In this document: positions 31,518-41,176 of the stretch, piece by piece | How positions within the stretch are numbered: position 1 is the first letter of the stretch | Layout: each line of letters starts with the position of its first letter | Made by a program: the position numbers and the translations under genes | Notes under the pieces: generated by a model | What the model was told of the DNA's origin: nothing | Database searches by the model: none | Seen by the model: only the letters and a program-made list of their open reading frames with translations | NCBI RefSeq assembly: GCF_014692525.1 | Contig: NZ_JACNYL010000003.1 | Coordinates: 744,001-808,000, forward strand | Direction of reading: 5' to 3' | Origin: Sphingobacterium chuzhouense | GTDB taxonomy: Bacteria; Bacteroidota; Bacteroidia; Sphingobacteriales; Sphingobacteriaceae | Length of the DNA: 64,000 bases

Positions 31518-31575
31518 AATAAAGCTTGCATAAATTCATGTTCTTCCGTTTATGGTAATTTATGCAGGTTTCATT
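31518..31575 (-). repeat. Two-copy hairpin element, copy B
   Basis: On the plus strand AATAAAGCTTGCAT (31518-31531) and ATGCAGGTTTCATT (31562-31575) form the same imperfect inverted repeat as 26099-26161. Here the stem continues inwards with AAATT/AATTT. It starts about 80 bases upstream of the lysC ATG (31439). Read from the minus strand it contains ATGAAACCTGCATAA, a possible four-codon leader. Confidence 0.7.
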
Positions 31576-31627
31576 AGAATAAATTGTGTTTTAAAAACTT
31601 GTAAATGTAATTATTTTACACAAAAAA

Positions 31628-31661
31628 GCGGCACAAATGCTTTTCATTGCTTTTGTGCCGC
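31628..31661 (-). terminator. Terminator of the serC-serA operon
   Basis: GCGGCACAAA (31628-31637) pairs with TTTGTGCCGC (31652-31661), and on the minus strand the stem is followed by CTTTTTTGTG. It is 20 bases beyond the serA stop and is a good Rho-independent terminator. Confidence 0.85.
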
Positions 31662-31681
31662 ATATATTTTATGCGGAAGAA

Positions 31682-32629
31682 TTACTTCTTCAATGCATCT
31701 ATAAGCAGCGTCGCCAACTCGATACCGATTCGCTCCTGTGCTTCATTTGTTGCCGCTCCGATATGCGGTGTCAAAGAAATCCGAGGATGGCTCAAAATCT
31801 CTTGTCTCGGCGTTGGTTCATTGTCAAACACATCTAATGCCGCAAAAGATACTTTGCCAGAATCAAGTGCTTTGATTAACTCTAACTCATCTATTACACC
31901 ACCACGAGCAGCATTTACCAATCCTACTCCATCTTTTAACAAAGCAAACTCTTCTTTTCCAATAGCAGGTTTATCCAAGAAAGGAACATGAAGTGTAATG
32001 AAATCAGATTGTTTTAATACTTCTTCGAAAGCCACTTGTTTCACAGGTAGGTCTGCTTGTACTCCACCGGTGAACGTCAGCGATAAGGATGACGGTCCGT
32101 CGAATAGATCGGTGTAGATAACGTCCATTCCCAATCCGAGAGCTACCTTGGCAGTCTCCCGACCAATCCTTCCAAATCCGACAACACCCAATGTTTTCCC
32201 TCTTAATTCCACACCTTTAGCGTAGGCTTTTTTAAGTCCCGCGAAGTTCGTGTTCCCTTCTACGGGCATCTTGCGATTGGAGTCGTACAAAAAGCGCACA
32301 CCATTTAAAAGGTGGGCAAACACAAGTTCTCCTACAGATAACGATGAAGCGGCAGGCGTATTGATTACGGCAATACCTTTCGATCGTGCATAATCGACAT
32401 CAATATTATCCATTCCTACACCACCGCGACCAATAGCTTTAATGTTCGGACACACATCAAGCAATGCTTGACGAACTTTAGTGGCACTGCGTACTGTAAT
32501 GGCATCATAGGCCTGTAACTTTTCTGCAAGCTCTTCTTGCGGAATATGATTCGTATCTACCTCAAATCCGGCGTCTTCCAACAGTTTCTTACCCGCTGCA
32601 TCAATACCGTCGTTTGCTAATATCTTCAT
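31682..32629 (-). CDS. serA: D-3-phosphoglycerate dehydrogenase (short form)
   Basis: 315-residue NAD-dependent 2-hydroxyacid dehydrogenase that catalyses the first step of serine synthesis. The NAD-binding loop is TLGVVGFGRIGRETAKVALG; the catalytic Arg is in NAARGGVIDE, Glu in FDNEPTPRQEI and His in LTPHIGAATNEAQER. It lacks C-terminal ACT or intervening domains, so it is the short form, not subject to serine feedback through ACT. It follows serC by 15 bases, which supports the serine-pathway assignment over other hydroxyacid dehydrogenases. Confidence 0.93.
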   Translation of the reverse strand: MKILANDGIDAAGKKLLEDAGFEVDTNHIPQEELAEKLQAYDAITVRSATKVRQALLDVCPNIKAIGRGGVGMDNIDVDYARSKGIAVINTPAASSLSVGELVFAHLLNGVRFLYDSNRKMPVEGNTNFAGLKKAYAKGVELRGKTLGVVGFGRIGRETAKVALGLGMDVIYTDLFDGPSSLSLTFTGGVQADLPVKQVAFEEVLKQSDFITLHVPFLDKPAIGKEEFALLKDGVGLVNAARGGVIDELELIKALDSGKVSFAALDVFDNEPTPRQEILSHPRISLTPHIGAATNEAQERIGIELATLLIDALKK

Positions 32630-32644
32630 TAATAAATTGTTTAT

Positions 32645-33718
32645 CTATTTATTACTCAATTCTTCAAATTCTTTCATTACATCCACCAAAGCATTGATAG
32701 AACTAATACCCAATGCATTATAAATCGACGCTCTGAAACCTCCTACCGAACGATGCCCTTTAATGCCCACCATTCCACGCTCCTGTGCAAGCTTCAAGAA
32801 AGCGGCTTCCTGCTCTGGTGTATCCATAACGAATGTCACGTTCATCCGAGAGCGATCCTCTTCATTTGCTGTCCCTTTAAAATAGGGATTCCGTTCTATC
32901 TCGTCGTATAATGCACGTGATTTAATGATATTTTCTTGTTCAATTACGGATATACCACCTTTCTCCTTCAACCAACGCAGGTTCAACATCGATACATAAA
33001 TAGAGAATACCGGAGGGGTATTATAAAGTGATTCAGCTTTTGCATGTGCTTGATAATCAAATATGGATGGCATGATACGTCCGGTTTTCCCTAAAATATC
33101 ATTCTTGACAAGAACCAACGTAACGCCCGCAGGTCCCATATTTTTTTGCGCACCAGCATATATCAAATCATAGTCAGCCACGTTGATTACACGGCTCAAG
33201 ATATCCGATGACATATCAACTACGGTCGGCAAATTAACATTGGGTTTTTCAAAAACCTCCGTACCGTAAATCGTATTATTTGATGTGTAATGGAAATAAG
33301 CAGCATCTGCAGGTACCGAAAACTCCTTAGGAATATAAGTATAGTTTTTATCGGATGAGGATGCCACAATCTCTACTTGCCCTATTTTTGACGCTTCCTT
33401 TGCAGCTTTTGTCGCCCAAACACCAGTATCCAAATAGGCCGCTTTTCCCCCTTCGGGCAATAGATTCATCGGAACCATGGCAAATTGCTGACTTGCTCCT
33501 CCTTGTAAAAACAAGACAGAATAGTCAGACGGAACATCCATAAGCTCACGTACCAAAGCCTCTGCCTCTTGAATCACTTGCTCAAATTCTTTGGAACGGT
33601 GCGATATTTCAAGAATAGAAAGCCCAGTATTATTGAAATCAATTACAGCTTGCGAAGCTTCTTGAAATACTTCCTGTGGAAGTATGCATGGTCCTGCCCC
33701 AAAATTGTGTTTCATCAT
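32645..33718 (-). CDS. serC: Phosphoserine aminotransferase
   Basis: 357-residue class V PLP aminotransferase converting 3-phosphohydroxypyruvate to phosphoserine. Seen: HNFGAGPCILPQEVFQEASQ, ISHRSKEFEQVIQEAEALVR, VLFLQGGASQQFAMVPMNLL, the PLP Lys in LIYAGAQKNMGPAGVTLVLV, and the C-terminal GIKGHRSVGGFRASIYNALG. It is the first gene of the serC-serA operon. A -7-like box (TATTTTTG on the minus strand) lies at 33748-33755, about 30 bases upstream of its ATG. Confidence 0.96.
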   Translation of the reverse strand: MMKHNFGAGPCILPQEVFQEASQAVIDFNNTGLSILEISHRSKEFEQVIQEAEALVRELMDVPSDYSVLFLQGGASQQFAMVPMNLLPEGGKAAYLDTGVWATKAAKEASKIGQVEIVASSSDKNYTYIPKEFSVPADAAYFHYTSNNTIYGTEVFEKPNVNLPTVVDMSSDILSRVINVADYDLIYAGAQKNMGPAGVTLVLVKNDILGKTGRIMPSIFDYQAHAKAESLYNTPPVFSIYVSMLNLRWLKEKGGISVIEQENIIKSRALYDEIERNPYFKGTANEEDRSRMNVTFVMDTPEQEAAFLKLAQERGMVGIKGHRSVGGFRASIYNALGISSINALVDVMKEFEELSNK

Positions 33719-33747
33719 GAATTTATTTTATGTGAATAAATGAACCG

Positions 33748-33755
33748 CAAAAATA
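33748..33755 (-). promoter_or_regulatory. -7 box of serC
   Basis: TATTTTTG on the minus strand matches TAnnTTTG and would give a transcription start near 33741, about 23 bases before the serC ATG. No convincing -33 box at the right distance is seen. The 297 bases between serC and gyrA otherwise hold only promoter DNA. Confidence 0.5.
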
Positions 33756-33950
33756 GCACATTTTTTAATTTTCTTTATATTTCACAAACTTTTATTGACA
33801 AATAAATAAACATTTCTTTTGTTTTATAAAAAAATGACATATAATAAACGAAAATTACATGAAGTTTGTCGATACCTGTACTTTACTCACTGCTTCGTAC
33901 CAGCATATATTTTAGACACCTGAACGCTCCATGATTATCAAAAAAAATCG

Positions 33951-33958
33951 TAACTTCG
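33951..33958 (+). promoter_or_regulatory. -7 box of gyrA
   Basis: TAACTTCG, one base off TAnnTTTG, about 60 bases upstream of the gyrA ATG at 34016. The leader would be about 50 bases long. Confidence 0.45.
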
Positions 33959-34015
33959 CATGCGATGTGTGAATATTTTTTGGGGACACATTAGTTTTAT
34001 TGAAACCACATAAAT

Positions 34016-36577
34016 ATGGCTGAAGAAACAGAAAACGAAAACAATCTAGTACCTGCAAACGACAGAATCATTCCAATCAATATCGAGGATCAAATGAAAT
34101 CTGCCTACATAGATTATTCTATGTCGGTCATCGTTTCTCGTGCTCTACCCGATGCAAGAGACGGTTTGAAACCTGTGCACAGACGTGTATTATACGGGAT
34201 GTTAGACCTAGGTGTAACGAGTGGCAAACCTTATAAGAAATCTGCTCGTATCGTTGGAGATGTGTTGGGTAAGTATCACCCACATGGTGACTCTTCAGTA
34301 TATGATGCCATGGTTCGCTTGGCGCAAGACTGGAGTATGCGCTACCCATTGGTAGATGGGCAAGGTAACTACGGTTCTATCGATGGCGACCCTCCTGCGG
34401 CCATGCGTTATACAGAAGCACGTCTAAAGAAATTGTCGGAGGAAATGCTTTCCGACATTAACAAGGACACAGTAGACTTCCAATTAAACTTTGACGATTC
34501 TCTACAAGAGCCTACTGTATTACCTACCCGTATTCCTAACCTTCTGGTAAACGGAGCTTCGGGGATTGCTGTGGGTATGGCTACAAACATGGCTCCTCAT
34601 AACCTAACCGAAGTGGTGGATGGTACCATTGCCTACATCGAGAACCGCGAGATCGAAATCTCAGAATTGATGCAGCACATCAAAGGGCCGGATTTTCCGA
34701 CCGGTGGCATTATATATGGCTATAATGGCGTAAAAGATGCTTGTGAAACTGGTAGAGGCCGTATCGTCATGCGCGCTAAAGCGGAAATAGAAACGCTTAA
34801 AAACGGGCGGGAATGCATTATCGTGACCGAAATTCCGTATCAAGTGAACAAAGCCAACATGATTGAGCGGACGGCGGAACTAGTCAATGAGAAAAAAATC
34901 GAGGGTATTTCCACCATCCGTGATGAATCCGATAGAGAAGGTTTCCGGATTGTATATGAAATCAAACGTGAAGCAAATGCGAATGTGGTTTTAAACAACC
35001 TTTATAAATACACTGCTTTGCAAACTTCATTTTCGGTCAATAACATTGCCTTAGTAAAAGGACGTCCGATGTTGTTGAACTTGAAGGACATGATCCATGA
35101 ATTTGTGGAGCATAGACATGAGGTGGTGATTCGCCGTACCAAATTTGAGTTAGCGGAGGCGGAAAAAAGAGCGCATATATTAGAGGGATACCTTATTGCG
35201 CTTGATCATCTTGATGAAGTCATTAAACTTATCCGTAACTCCGATACACCGGAGGATGCACGCGTAGGTTTGATGAGCAGATTTGGCCTGACTGATATTC
35301 AAGCACGTGCTATCTTAGACATGACGCTTCGTCGTTTAACAGGACTAGAGCGTGATAAGATCAAGGAAGAATATGCCGAGCTCATGAAAACAATTGACTA
35401 TTTGAAGTCAGTACTTGCAGACGAAGATCTGCGCATGGAGATAATCAAAAAAGAACTTATCGAAATAAAAGAAAAATATGGTGATGAGCGTCGCTCCACC
35501 ATTGTACACTCTGCCGAGGATATGCGCATGGAAGACTTCATCGATGATGAGGAGATTGTGATTACTATTTCACATAATTCATACGTAAAACGCACACCAC
35601 TGACAGAATATCGCCGTCAGGGACGTGGTGGTAAAGGTTCTATCGGTTCTACAACACGTGACGAAGATTTTACCGAACACATCATTACGGCCTCGGCACA
35701 CAATTACTTATTGTTGTTCACCGACCACGGCCGTTGCTTCTGGTTGCGTGCTTTTGAAATTCCGGAAGGTAGCCGCACATCCCGTGGACGTGCGCTACAG
35801 AATATCATCAACGTGCCAAAAGAAGAAAAGATCAGGGCCTTTATCAAGGTTACTAATCTTAAAGATCAAGAATATCTTGAGAACAACTTCATTATCATGT
35901 GTACGAAAAAAGGTACAATCAAAAAAACGTCTTTAGAGGCGTATTCAAGGCCTCGTGCAAATGGTATAAACGCGATCAATATCAATGACGGCGACGAGTT
36001 ATTGGAAGCATGTCTGACCACAGGAAACAGTGAGATTGTCATGGCGCTGCGCTCGGGACGGGCAATACGTTTCAACGAATCTACTGTACGTCCGATGGGA
36101 AGAACAGCCACTGGGGTGCGTGGTATTACGCTGGCTAATGACAAGGACGAAGTAGTTGGCATGATTGCTGTGGATAATTCTGAAACGACAGTACTTGTTG
36201 TTTCAGAAAAAGGTTACGGCAAACGTACTGATATTGAAGATTATCGCGTAACAAACCGAGGAGGTAAAGGTGTGAAGACTATTAATGTTACGGATAAAAC
36301 AGGTGAACTGGTTGCCATTAAAGGGGTTACCGATGAAGACGACTTGATGATCATCAACAAGTCAGGCATCGTGATCCGTATCGGTGTCGACACTCTACGA
36401 GTGATGGGACGCGCAACACAGGGTGTGCGTCTGATTACACTGAAAGATACCGACGCGATAGCTTCAATTACGAAAGTAGAACGTGAGGAAGAAGAGGAAG
36501 TGGAAAGCAGTGATGATAATGCAGATGAAAATGGCGTATCAAATGACACAACAGATGCTGAAGAAAACGAAGAATAA
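34016..36577 (+). CDS. gyrA: DNA gyrase subunit A
   Basis: 853-residue GyrA. The catalytic Tyr132 is in [10 protein letters not shown]. The quinolone region [14 protein letters not shown] has Ser93 and Asp97 at the places of Escherichia coli Ser83 and Asp87, i.e. the susceptible form. The GyrA box in the C-terminal wrapping domain reads QGRGGKG, near residue 540 (canonical QRRGGKG), which argues for GyrA over ParC. The beta-pinwheel repeats end in an acidic tail rich in Glu and Asp. The gene following starts one base after the TAA, so a TPR protein is apparently cotranscribed. Confidence 0.97.
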   Translation: MAEETENENNLVPANDRIIPINIEDQMKSAYIDYSMSVIVSRALPDARDGLKPVHRRVLYGMLDLGVTSGKPYKKSARIVGDVLGKYHPHGDSSVYDAMVRLAQDWSMRYPLVDGQGNYGSIDGDPPAAMRYTEARLKKLSEEMLSDINKDTVDFQLNFDDSLQEPTVLPTRIPNLLVNGASGIAVGMATNMAPHNLTEVVDGTIAYIENREIEISELMQHIKGPDFPTGGIIYGYNGVKDACETGRGRIVMRAKAEIETLKNGRECIIVTEIPYQVNKANMIERTAELVNEKKIEGISTIRDESDREGFRIVYEIKREANANVVLNNLYKYTALQTSFSVNNIALVKGRPMLLNLKDMIHEFVEHRHEVVIRRTKFELAEAEKRAHILEGYLIALDHLDEVIKLIRNSDTPEDARVGLMSRFGLTDIQARAILDMTLRRLTGLERDKIKEEYAELMKTIDYLKSVLADEDLRMEIIKKELIEIKEKYGDERRSTIVHSAEDMRMEDFIDDEEIVITISHNSYVKRTPLTEYRRQGRGGKGSIGSTTRDEDFTEHIITASAHNYLLLFTDHGRCFWLRAFEIPEGSRTSRGRALQNIINVPKEEKIRAFIKVTNLKDQEYLENNFIIMCTKKGTIKKTSLEAYSRPRANGINAININDGDELLEACLTTGNSEIVMALRSGRAIRFNESTVRPMGRTATGVRGITLANDKDEVVGMIAVDNSETTVLVVSEKGYGKRTDIEDYRVTNRGGKGVKTINVTDKTGELVAIKGVTDEDDLMIINKSGIVIRIGVDTLRVMGRATQGVRLITLKDTDAIASITKVEREEEEEVESSDDNADENGVSNDTTDAEENEE

Positions 36578-36578
36578 A

Positions 36579-37685
36579 ATGGGGTTAAGCCTACCCGCAA
36601 TCGTTTCGGGTCTGCTATTATTAGGATCTGTGCAAACTTTTGCTCAATCCAACTATAAGGAAAGTAGTAATAGTTTTGCACGCTATACCAAATCCGGTGA
36701 TATAAAAAACCTGGAGAGCGCAAAAAAATTCATAGACGAAACCTACAAAAACCGTCGTGACTCTAATAGCGCGCGCGTAAACGTCCTTCGTGCTATGATA
36801 TATAGTTCCATGGCATATGCGGATTCTACACGTAGTATTAAAAATCCGAGCGACCCTATTGATATTGCTTACGAGTCAGTAAACAAAATCAGAAAACGGG
36901 ATTGGGAAAACTATCCTGCCGAGTTTAATTACATCAAGCAGAATTTAGCCGCGTCACATATTTATAAGGCAAAAAAAGCGTTGGAAAAAGAGGACTACGC
37001 CGGCGCCTATGAAAGCTACCTAAAAGTACGGGATCTCAACATCCAAAATTATGATGTCACTTATAATCTTGCACTTTTAGCAGCACAAACCGAACAATAT
37101 GCCGCAGCAACTGCCTACTACAATAATTTATTAAAGAGAGGCGATGCGCCTGTCGAATATTATCTGGAGCTAGCAGAGGTTCACAAAAAAAACGGAGACA
37201 ATCAGGCTGTGCTGAATACTTTACACGATGCGCGCACGAAGTTTCCGGAAAACAAGCAGGTATTGATGAACTTGATCCAACTGTTTGCTCAGAACAATGA
37301 GTACAAGGCAATCGCTCCGATTATTGACGAGGCAATAACCCATGAACCGGAGGACATCGATTTGAATTATCTCGCGGGATATGCAAACGAAACCGTGGGA
37401 AATACGGAGATTGCAAAAAGGTATTATGGTAAGGTTTTACAACTGGATCCGAATAATTATGAAGCAAATCTCGCTTTAGGACTTATTTTTCTTAATAGTT
37501 TCCTGCAAGACACTGATAATGTAGAGGCACAATACCAAGCGCAAAATTTGTTATTAAAAGCAAACGAAATCCGTCCTTACGACGTTAATGCTTTAAAGTC
37601 TCTTTCGTTATATTATGAAAAATCAGGAGATCTCGCACAATTAGATCGTGTAAAATTATTATTGAATCAACTATCAAACAATTAG
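36579..37685 (+). CDS. Exported tetratricopeptide-repeat protein
   Basis: 368-residue TPR protein. The ATG at 36579, one base after the gyrA stop, gives a signal peptide (MGLSLPAIVSGLLLLGSVQT ending FAQ); upstream in-frame codons overlap gyrA and encode its acidic tail out of frame. TPR-like helices include EDYAGAYESYLKVRDLNIQN, TEQYAAATAYYNNLLKRG and NTEIAKRYYGKVLQLDPNNY. TPRs mediate protein-protein contacts; no partner is evident. It is followed two bases later by a second TPR protein of similar design, probably a paralogue. Confidence 0.88.
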   Translation: MGLSLPAIVSGLLLLGSVQTFAQSNYKESSNSFARYTKSGDIKNLESAKKFIDETYKNRRDSNSARVNVLRAMIYSSMAYADSTRSIKNPSDPIDIAYESVNKIRKRDWENYPAEFNYIKQNLAASHIYKAKKALEKEDYAGAYESYLKVRDLNIQNYDVTYNLALLAAQTEQYAAATAYYNNLLKRGDAPVEYYLELAEVHKKNGDNQAVLNTLHDARTKFPENKQVLMNLIQLFAQNNEYKAIAPIIDEAITHEPEDIDLNYLAGYANETVGNTEIAKRYYGKVLQLDPNNYEANLALGLIFLNSFLQDTDNVEAQYQAQNLLLKANEIRPYDVNALKSLSLYYEKSGDLAQLDRVKLLLNQLSNN

Positions 37686-37687
37686 AT

Positions 37688-38860
37688 ATGAATATAAAAA
37701 AAGCAATATTATTTTCTTTATTGGTGGTAGCAGGAACTACTGCTTTCGCTCAGAGCGGCAACTTGCGAAAAGCAAAAGCAGGATTGCAAAAATTTCAAGA
37801 GTTACAAGGTGCCGGTTCACCAGAATTAGGCAAAAGTAGCTTAGAAAGCGCAAAAGAAGCGATAGACCAAGCTATTACGCATGACAAAACAAAAGATGAC
37901 GCCGAAACTTGGACGATCTACGCTTTGGTTAACGCTAATTTAGCCACTTTAGAAAAGTCAGCGGAAGCAGCACAAGCAGCTGAAGAAGGTATTAAAAAGG
38001 CAACAGAGTTGGACAGTGACGAAAAAAACAAAGAAAATATCACGGTCGCCGGTCAACTTTTAGGACAGTTTAATTTTGGACAAGGCGCGGATGCGTTTAA
38101 TAGCCAAAAATACGAAGAAGCTTATGCAGCTTTTGATCAAGCACTGCATTATCTTCCAGGAGATACGACGTTACTCTACTACTCGGGTTTGTCTGCTATT
38201 CAAAAGCAAGACTATCCAAACGCCATTAAAAGATATGAGGAATTGATCCCGCAAAAGGAGTTTTCTCAACATAAGTCGGTGATGATAGACTTACCTAAAC
38301 TATACTTATCCGCCAAGGATACTACTAATGCATTGGAATATGCTGCTAAAGCAGCGGCTGAATATCCAGAAGACAACGACGCTTCTGTCCAAAATATCGA
38401 ATTAAACCTTATGACCGGTAATGAGGATAAAATAATCAGCGATATCGAAAATCAAATAGCAAAAGATGCAAATAATAAAGCGTTGCACTACTATTTAGGT
38501 ATTGCATATTCAGCATCAGATAATAATGACAAGGCCATCGAAGCGTATAAAAAAGCTGTAGAAATCGATCCAAATTACGTGGAAGCCAATAAAAATGCTT
38601 CAGCAACCATCATCAACGGTGTAAGGGATCAATTAAATGCCCTTAATGAGGACAAGACGTTATCTAATAACGATTACAGCAAAAGAGTAGAAGAACTTAA
38701 GGAGCAGATTAAAGAAGCCTTACCTTATCTTGAAAAGGTAGTGGAATTGGATTCGAACGATATAGATGCATTAAGAAGTTTGAAGGGCTATTATGACTTC
38801 CAACAAGACGAGGCAAAATCAGCCGAAACACAAGCTAAAATTGAAGCTTTACAACAGTAG
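37688..38860 (+). CDS. Exported tetratricopeptide-repeat protein
   Basis: 390-residue TPR protein with a signal peptide (KKAILFSLLVVAGTTAFAQ). Repeats are visible throughout: KYEEAYAAFDQALHYLPGDT, DYPNAIKRYEELIPQKE, NDKAIEAYKKAVEIDPNYVE, and a C-terminal LPYLEKVVELDSNDIDALR. It starts two bases after the preceding TPR gene, so both are likely in one gyrA-linked transcript. A bidirectional terminator (38880-38903) follows. The function is unknown; it is likely periplasmic. Confidence 0.88.
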   Translation: MNIKKAILFSLLVVAGTTAFAQSGNLRKAKAGLQKFQELQGAGSPELGKSSLESAKEAIDQAITHDKTKDDAETWTIYALVNANLATLEKSAEAAQAAEEGIKKATELDSDEKNKENITVAGQLLGQFNFGQGADAFNSQKYEEAYAAFDQALHYLPGDTTLLYYSGLSAIQKQDYPNAIKRYEELIPQKEFSQHKSVMIDLPKLYLSAKDTTNALEYAAKAAAEYPEDNDASVQNIELNLMTGNEDKIISDIENQIAKDANNKALHYYLGIAYSASDNNDKAIEAYKKAVEIDPNYVEANKNASATIINGVRDQLNALNEDKTLSNNDYSKRVEELKEQIKEALPYLEKVVELDSNDIDALRSLKGYYDFQQDEAKSAETQAKIEALQQ

Positions 38861-38879
38861 TCTATCTATTGAAATAAAA

Positions 38880-38903
38880 AAAGAGCGTTTTTCAACGCTC
38901 TTT
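38880..38903. terminator. Bidirectional terminator
   Basis: AAAGAGCGTT (38880-38889) pairs with AACGCTCTTT (38894-38903), flanked by A-runs on the left and T-runs on the right, so it can end the gyrA-TPR transcript and the converging lipocalin-like gene. Confidence 0.9.
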
Positions 38904-38919
38904 TTTTATGCCTAATTCT

Positions 38920-39414
38920 TTAAGCTAATTCCCTTAATAAATGTTCATCTACAAAGTCGTCAACCGAACGCCCCATACGTTGCCAAGTCATATATGAGTT
39001 AACAAATACGCCGTTGGAAAGGATAGGTTCAGTAGATTTAAGGTAAAGCACGTCGCCCTCGAAATCTATCTTCCGATGCTGCATCTGATTTTTCCAATTC
39101 GGGAATAATGAGCTTTCTATGCTATACGTAACAACAGCATTATTGTTATCTATTTTATATTTTCCAGAAAAGGCTATATATCCCTGTAAGGAAGAAGCCA
39201 TTTCTTCCTGTGTAGCCATCATCTTATCGTTACTTTTATAGAGTAACCGTCCTTCTTTGGATATCTGTACGGCCATGTAGCCATCAGAAGAATACATAAG
39301 TATTCCATAAGGGTTCTTTCCCATTGGGAAAAGTGAATCGTCACCTTCTATAGGGACTTCAATATAGGATAAGAGTTTCCAAGTTCCTATTAGTTCGTTT
39401 TTTATTGATGTCAT
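38920..39414 (-). CDS. Lipocalin-like domain protein
   Basis: 164-residue protein of the bacterial lipocalin-like family: LIGTWKLLSYIEVPIEGDDS, FPMGKNPYGILMYSSDGYMA, YIAFSGKYKIDNNNAVVTYS and LKSTEPILSNG. The ATG at 39414 directly precedes this domain; a start 16 codons upstream (39462) would add a basic, poorly conserved leader. The family binds small hydrophobic molecules or acts on them; nothing indicates the ligand. It converges with the TPR gene and is divergent from a JmjC/cupin-like gene. Confidence 0.82.
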   Translation of the reverse strand: MTSIKNELIGTWKLLSYIEVPIEGDDSLFPMGKNPYGILMYSSDGYMAVQISKEGRLLYKSNDKMMATQEEMASSLQGYIAFSGKYKIDNNNAVVTYSIESSLFPNWKNQMQHRKIDFEGDVLYLKSTEPILSNGVFVNSYMTWQRMGRSVDDFVDEHLLRELA

Positions 39415-39537
39415 AATAGATGCTGTAGCACTAGTTTTTAATAGTAACGCTTTTCTTCTCAACTTAGTTTACATGAAGATGATGTATGATGAAATTTTGA
39501 CATTTTTTTTGTTACTTTTAAACCATAAAAAAGAGCT

Positions 39538-40419
39538 ATGATCCTATCGGAGATTGATATTGTGGACGATATAAGCAAGGAAGTGTTTTTGGAAAAATAC
39601 TTCAAGGCTCAAAAACCCGTTCTTATTAAGGGGTTTGCAAAAAAATGGGAAGCATATGAAAAGTGGAATTTAGATTATATATATGACCAGGCGGGGGAAC
39701 AAGTTGTGGGGCTTTATGACAACAAGCCAGCCGACCCCAATAAAGCCACAGATGAACCTGTTACCCACATGAAGATGCGAGATTACATCCGTCTCATCAA
39801 AACGCAACCTTCTGATCTACGGATTTTCTTCTATATCATCACGGATAAATTACCTGAATTACTCAAGAATTTTTCTTATCCTGATTTAGGCTTTAAATAT
39901 TTCAAACGCATTCCGACACTATTTTTTGGAGGTAGTGAAGCGCGTGTGCTTATGCATTATGATGTCGATCTGGGAGATTTATTGCATTTTCAATTCGAAG
40001 GCAAGAAAAGGGTTTTATTGTTTCCCCCAGAAGAAGCTGCTTTTCTATACAAAGTTCCCCTTTCTGTACATACCATTTATAACGTCGACTATGAACGTCC
40101 GGACTATACGCAGTTTCCAGCATTACGCTATGCAAAAGGGTATGAAATTTTCATGGAACATGGCGATGCGCTCTTTATGCCGAGTGGTTACTGGCACTTT
40201 AATCGCTATCTAGAAGCGGGCTTCTCTATTACGTTACGCTCCTTCCCCAGTTCGTCCAAAAGGCTTTTAAACATGCTGAATGAAGTGTTCTTTATCCGAT
40301 ACACAGATAAACTTATGCGTAAGCTCTTCAAACAAAAATGGGTGAATTACAAACAACGAAAAGCTTTTGAACGAAGTCAAAAGGCTTTAAATGCTTATTT
40401 GAAACAATCAAATCCGTAA
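39538..40419 (+). CDS. Cupin-like (JmjC-type) Fe(II)/2-oxoglutarate dioxygenase family protein
   Basis: 293-residue cupin_8/JmjC-like protein. The metal site is visible: His and Asp in LMHYDVDLGDLLHFQFEGKK, and the distal His in FMPSGYWHFNRYLEAGF. KRVLLFPPEEAAFLYKVP supplies the 2-oxoglutarate strand. The N-terminal KPVLIKGFAKKWEAYEKW is the usual entry motif. The family hydroxylates proteins (Asn, Asp, His, Lys) or small molecules; the substrate is unknown. The C-terminal 40 residues are strongly basic. It stands alone between the lipocalin-like gene and the ribosomal operon. Confidence 0.9.
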   Translation: MILSEIDIVDDISKEVFLEKYFKAQKPVLIKGFAKKWEAYEKWNLDYIYDQAGEQVVGLYDNKPADPNKATDEPVTHMKMRDYIRLIKTQPSDLRIFFYIITDKLPELLKNFSYPDLGFKYFKRIPTLFFGGSEARVLMHYDVDLGDLLHFQFEGKKRVLLFPPEEAAFLYKVPLSVHTIYNVDYERPDYTQFPALRYAKGYEIFMEHGDALFMPSGYWHFNRYLEAGFSITLRSFPSSSKRLLNMLNEVFFIRYTDKLMRKLFKQKWVNYKQRKAFERSQKALNAYLKQSNP

Positions 40420-40469
40420 AATGTATCACGATGCATTTCTTTTTCTTTTCACTTTATCAAATAATTAGT

Positions 40470-40477
40470 TATCTTTG
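40470..40477 (+). promoter_or_regulatory. -7 box of the rpsF-rpsR-rplI operon
   Basis: TATCTTTG is a perfect TAnnTTTG box. Transcription should start near 40484, giving a leader of about 48 bases before rpsF. Confidence 0.75.
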
Positions 40478-40532
40478 CACACTCGTAAAAAGTACGAGTA
40501 TTAATTAAATTAAAACAAATTTATTAAACACA

Positions 40533-40901
40533 ATGCAACAGTACGAATCTGTCATTATTCTTACCCCGTTGCTTTCAGAGGACGTAGCGAAAGAAGCAAT
40601 CGCTAAATTCAAAAGCATCCTTACTGAAGGCGGAGCCGAAATTGTCGCTGAAGACAATTGGGGTTTGAAAAAATTAGCGTATCCAATCCAGAAGAAAACT
40701 ACTGGATTCTATCACCTAACTGAATTCAAGGCTCCGGGTGAATTAATTCAAAAACTAGAGCTTGAATACAAACGTGACGAGCGCGTGATGCGTTTCTTAA
40801 CTATTGCTTTAGACAAACATGCAATAGCTTACAACGAGAAAAAACGTAGCGGTGCATTCAACAAAAAAGCTGAAACTAAAACGGAGGAGGTAGCAAACTA
40901 A
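40533..40901 (+). CDS. rpsF: 30S ribosomal protein S6
   Basis: 122-residue S6. [40 protein letters not shown] and [19 protein letters not shown] are conserved; the C-terminal tail is basic and then acidic. It is the first gene of the rpsF-rpsR-rplI operon and has a perfect -7 box upstream. The last base of its TAA is the first base of the rpsR ATG. Confidence 0.98.
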   Translation: MQQYESVIILTPLLSEDVAKEAIAKFKSILTEGGAEIVAEDNWGLKKLAYPIQKKTTGFYHLTEFKAPGELIQKLELEYKRDERVMRFLTIALDKHAIAYNEKKRSGAFNKKAETKTEEVAN

Positions 40902-41164
40902 TGGCAAACGAAAATATCCAATACGTAACTGCTCCTAAAGTAGAGGACAACCGTAAAAAATACTGTCGTTTTAAAAAGAACGGTATCAAATATATCGACT
41001 ATAAAGACGCAAACTTTTTATTGAAATTTGTAAACGATCAAGGTAAAATCTTACCTCGTCGTCTAACGGGTACATCATTGAAATTCCAACGTAAAGTAGC
41101 TCAAGCGGTTAAACGTGCACGTATCGTCGGACTATTACCTTACGTAGCAGATTCATTAAAATAA
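40901..41164 (+). CDS. rpsR: 30S ribosomal protein S18
   Basis: 87-residue S18: [40 protein letters not shown] and [17 protein letters not shown]. It overlaps the stop of rpsF by one base and is followed by rplI after 12 bases (with GGAGG in the gap). S18 binds S6 in the platform of the small subunit, in line with their coupled expression. Confidence 0.98.
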   Translation: MANENIQYVTAPKVEDNRKKYCRFKKNGIKYIDYKDANFLLKFVNDQGKILPRRLTGTSLKFQRKVAQAVKRARIVGLLPYVADSLK

Positions 41165-41176
41165 GGAGGAAACGAC

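Noticed and set aside
36241..36723. A 160-codon minus-strand frame across the gyrA 3' end
   Set aside because: Antisense shadow of the acidic gyrA tail; Ser/Val-rich without homology.
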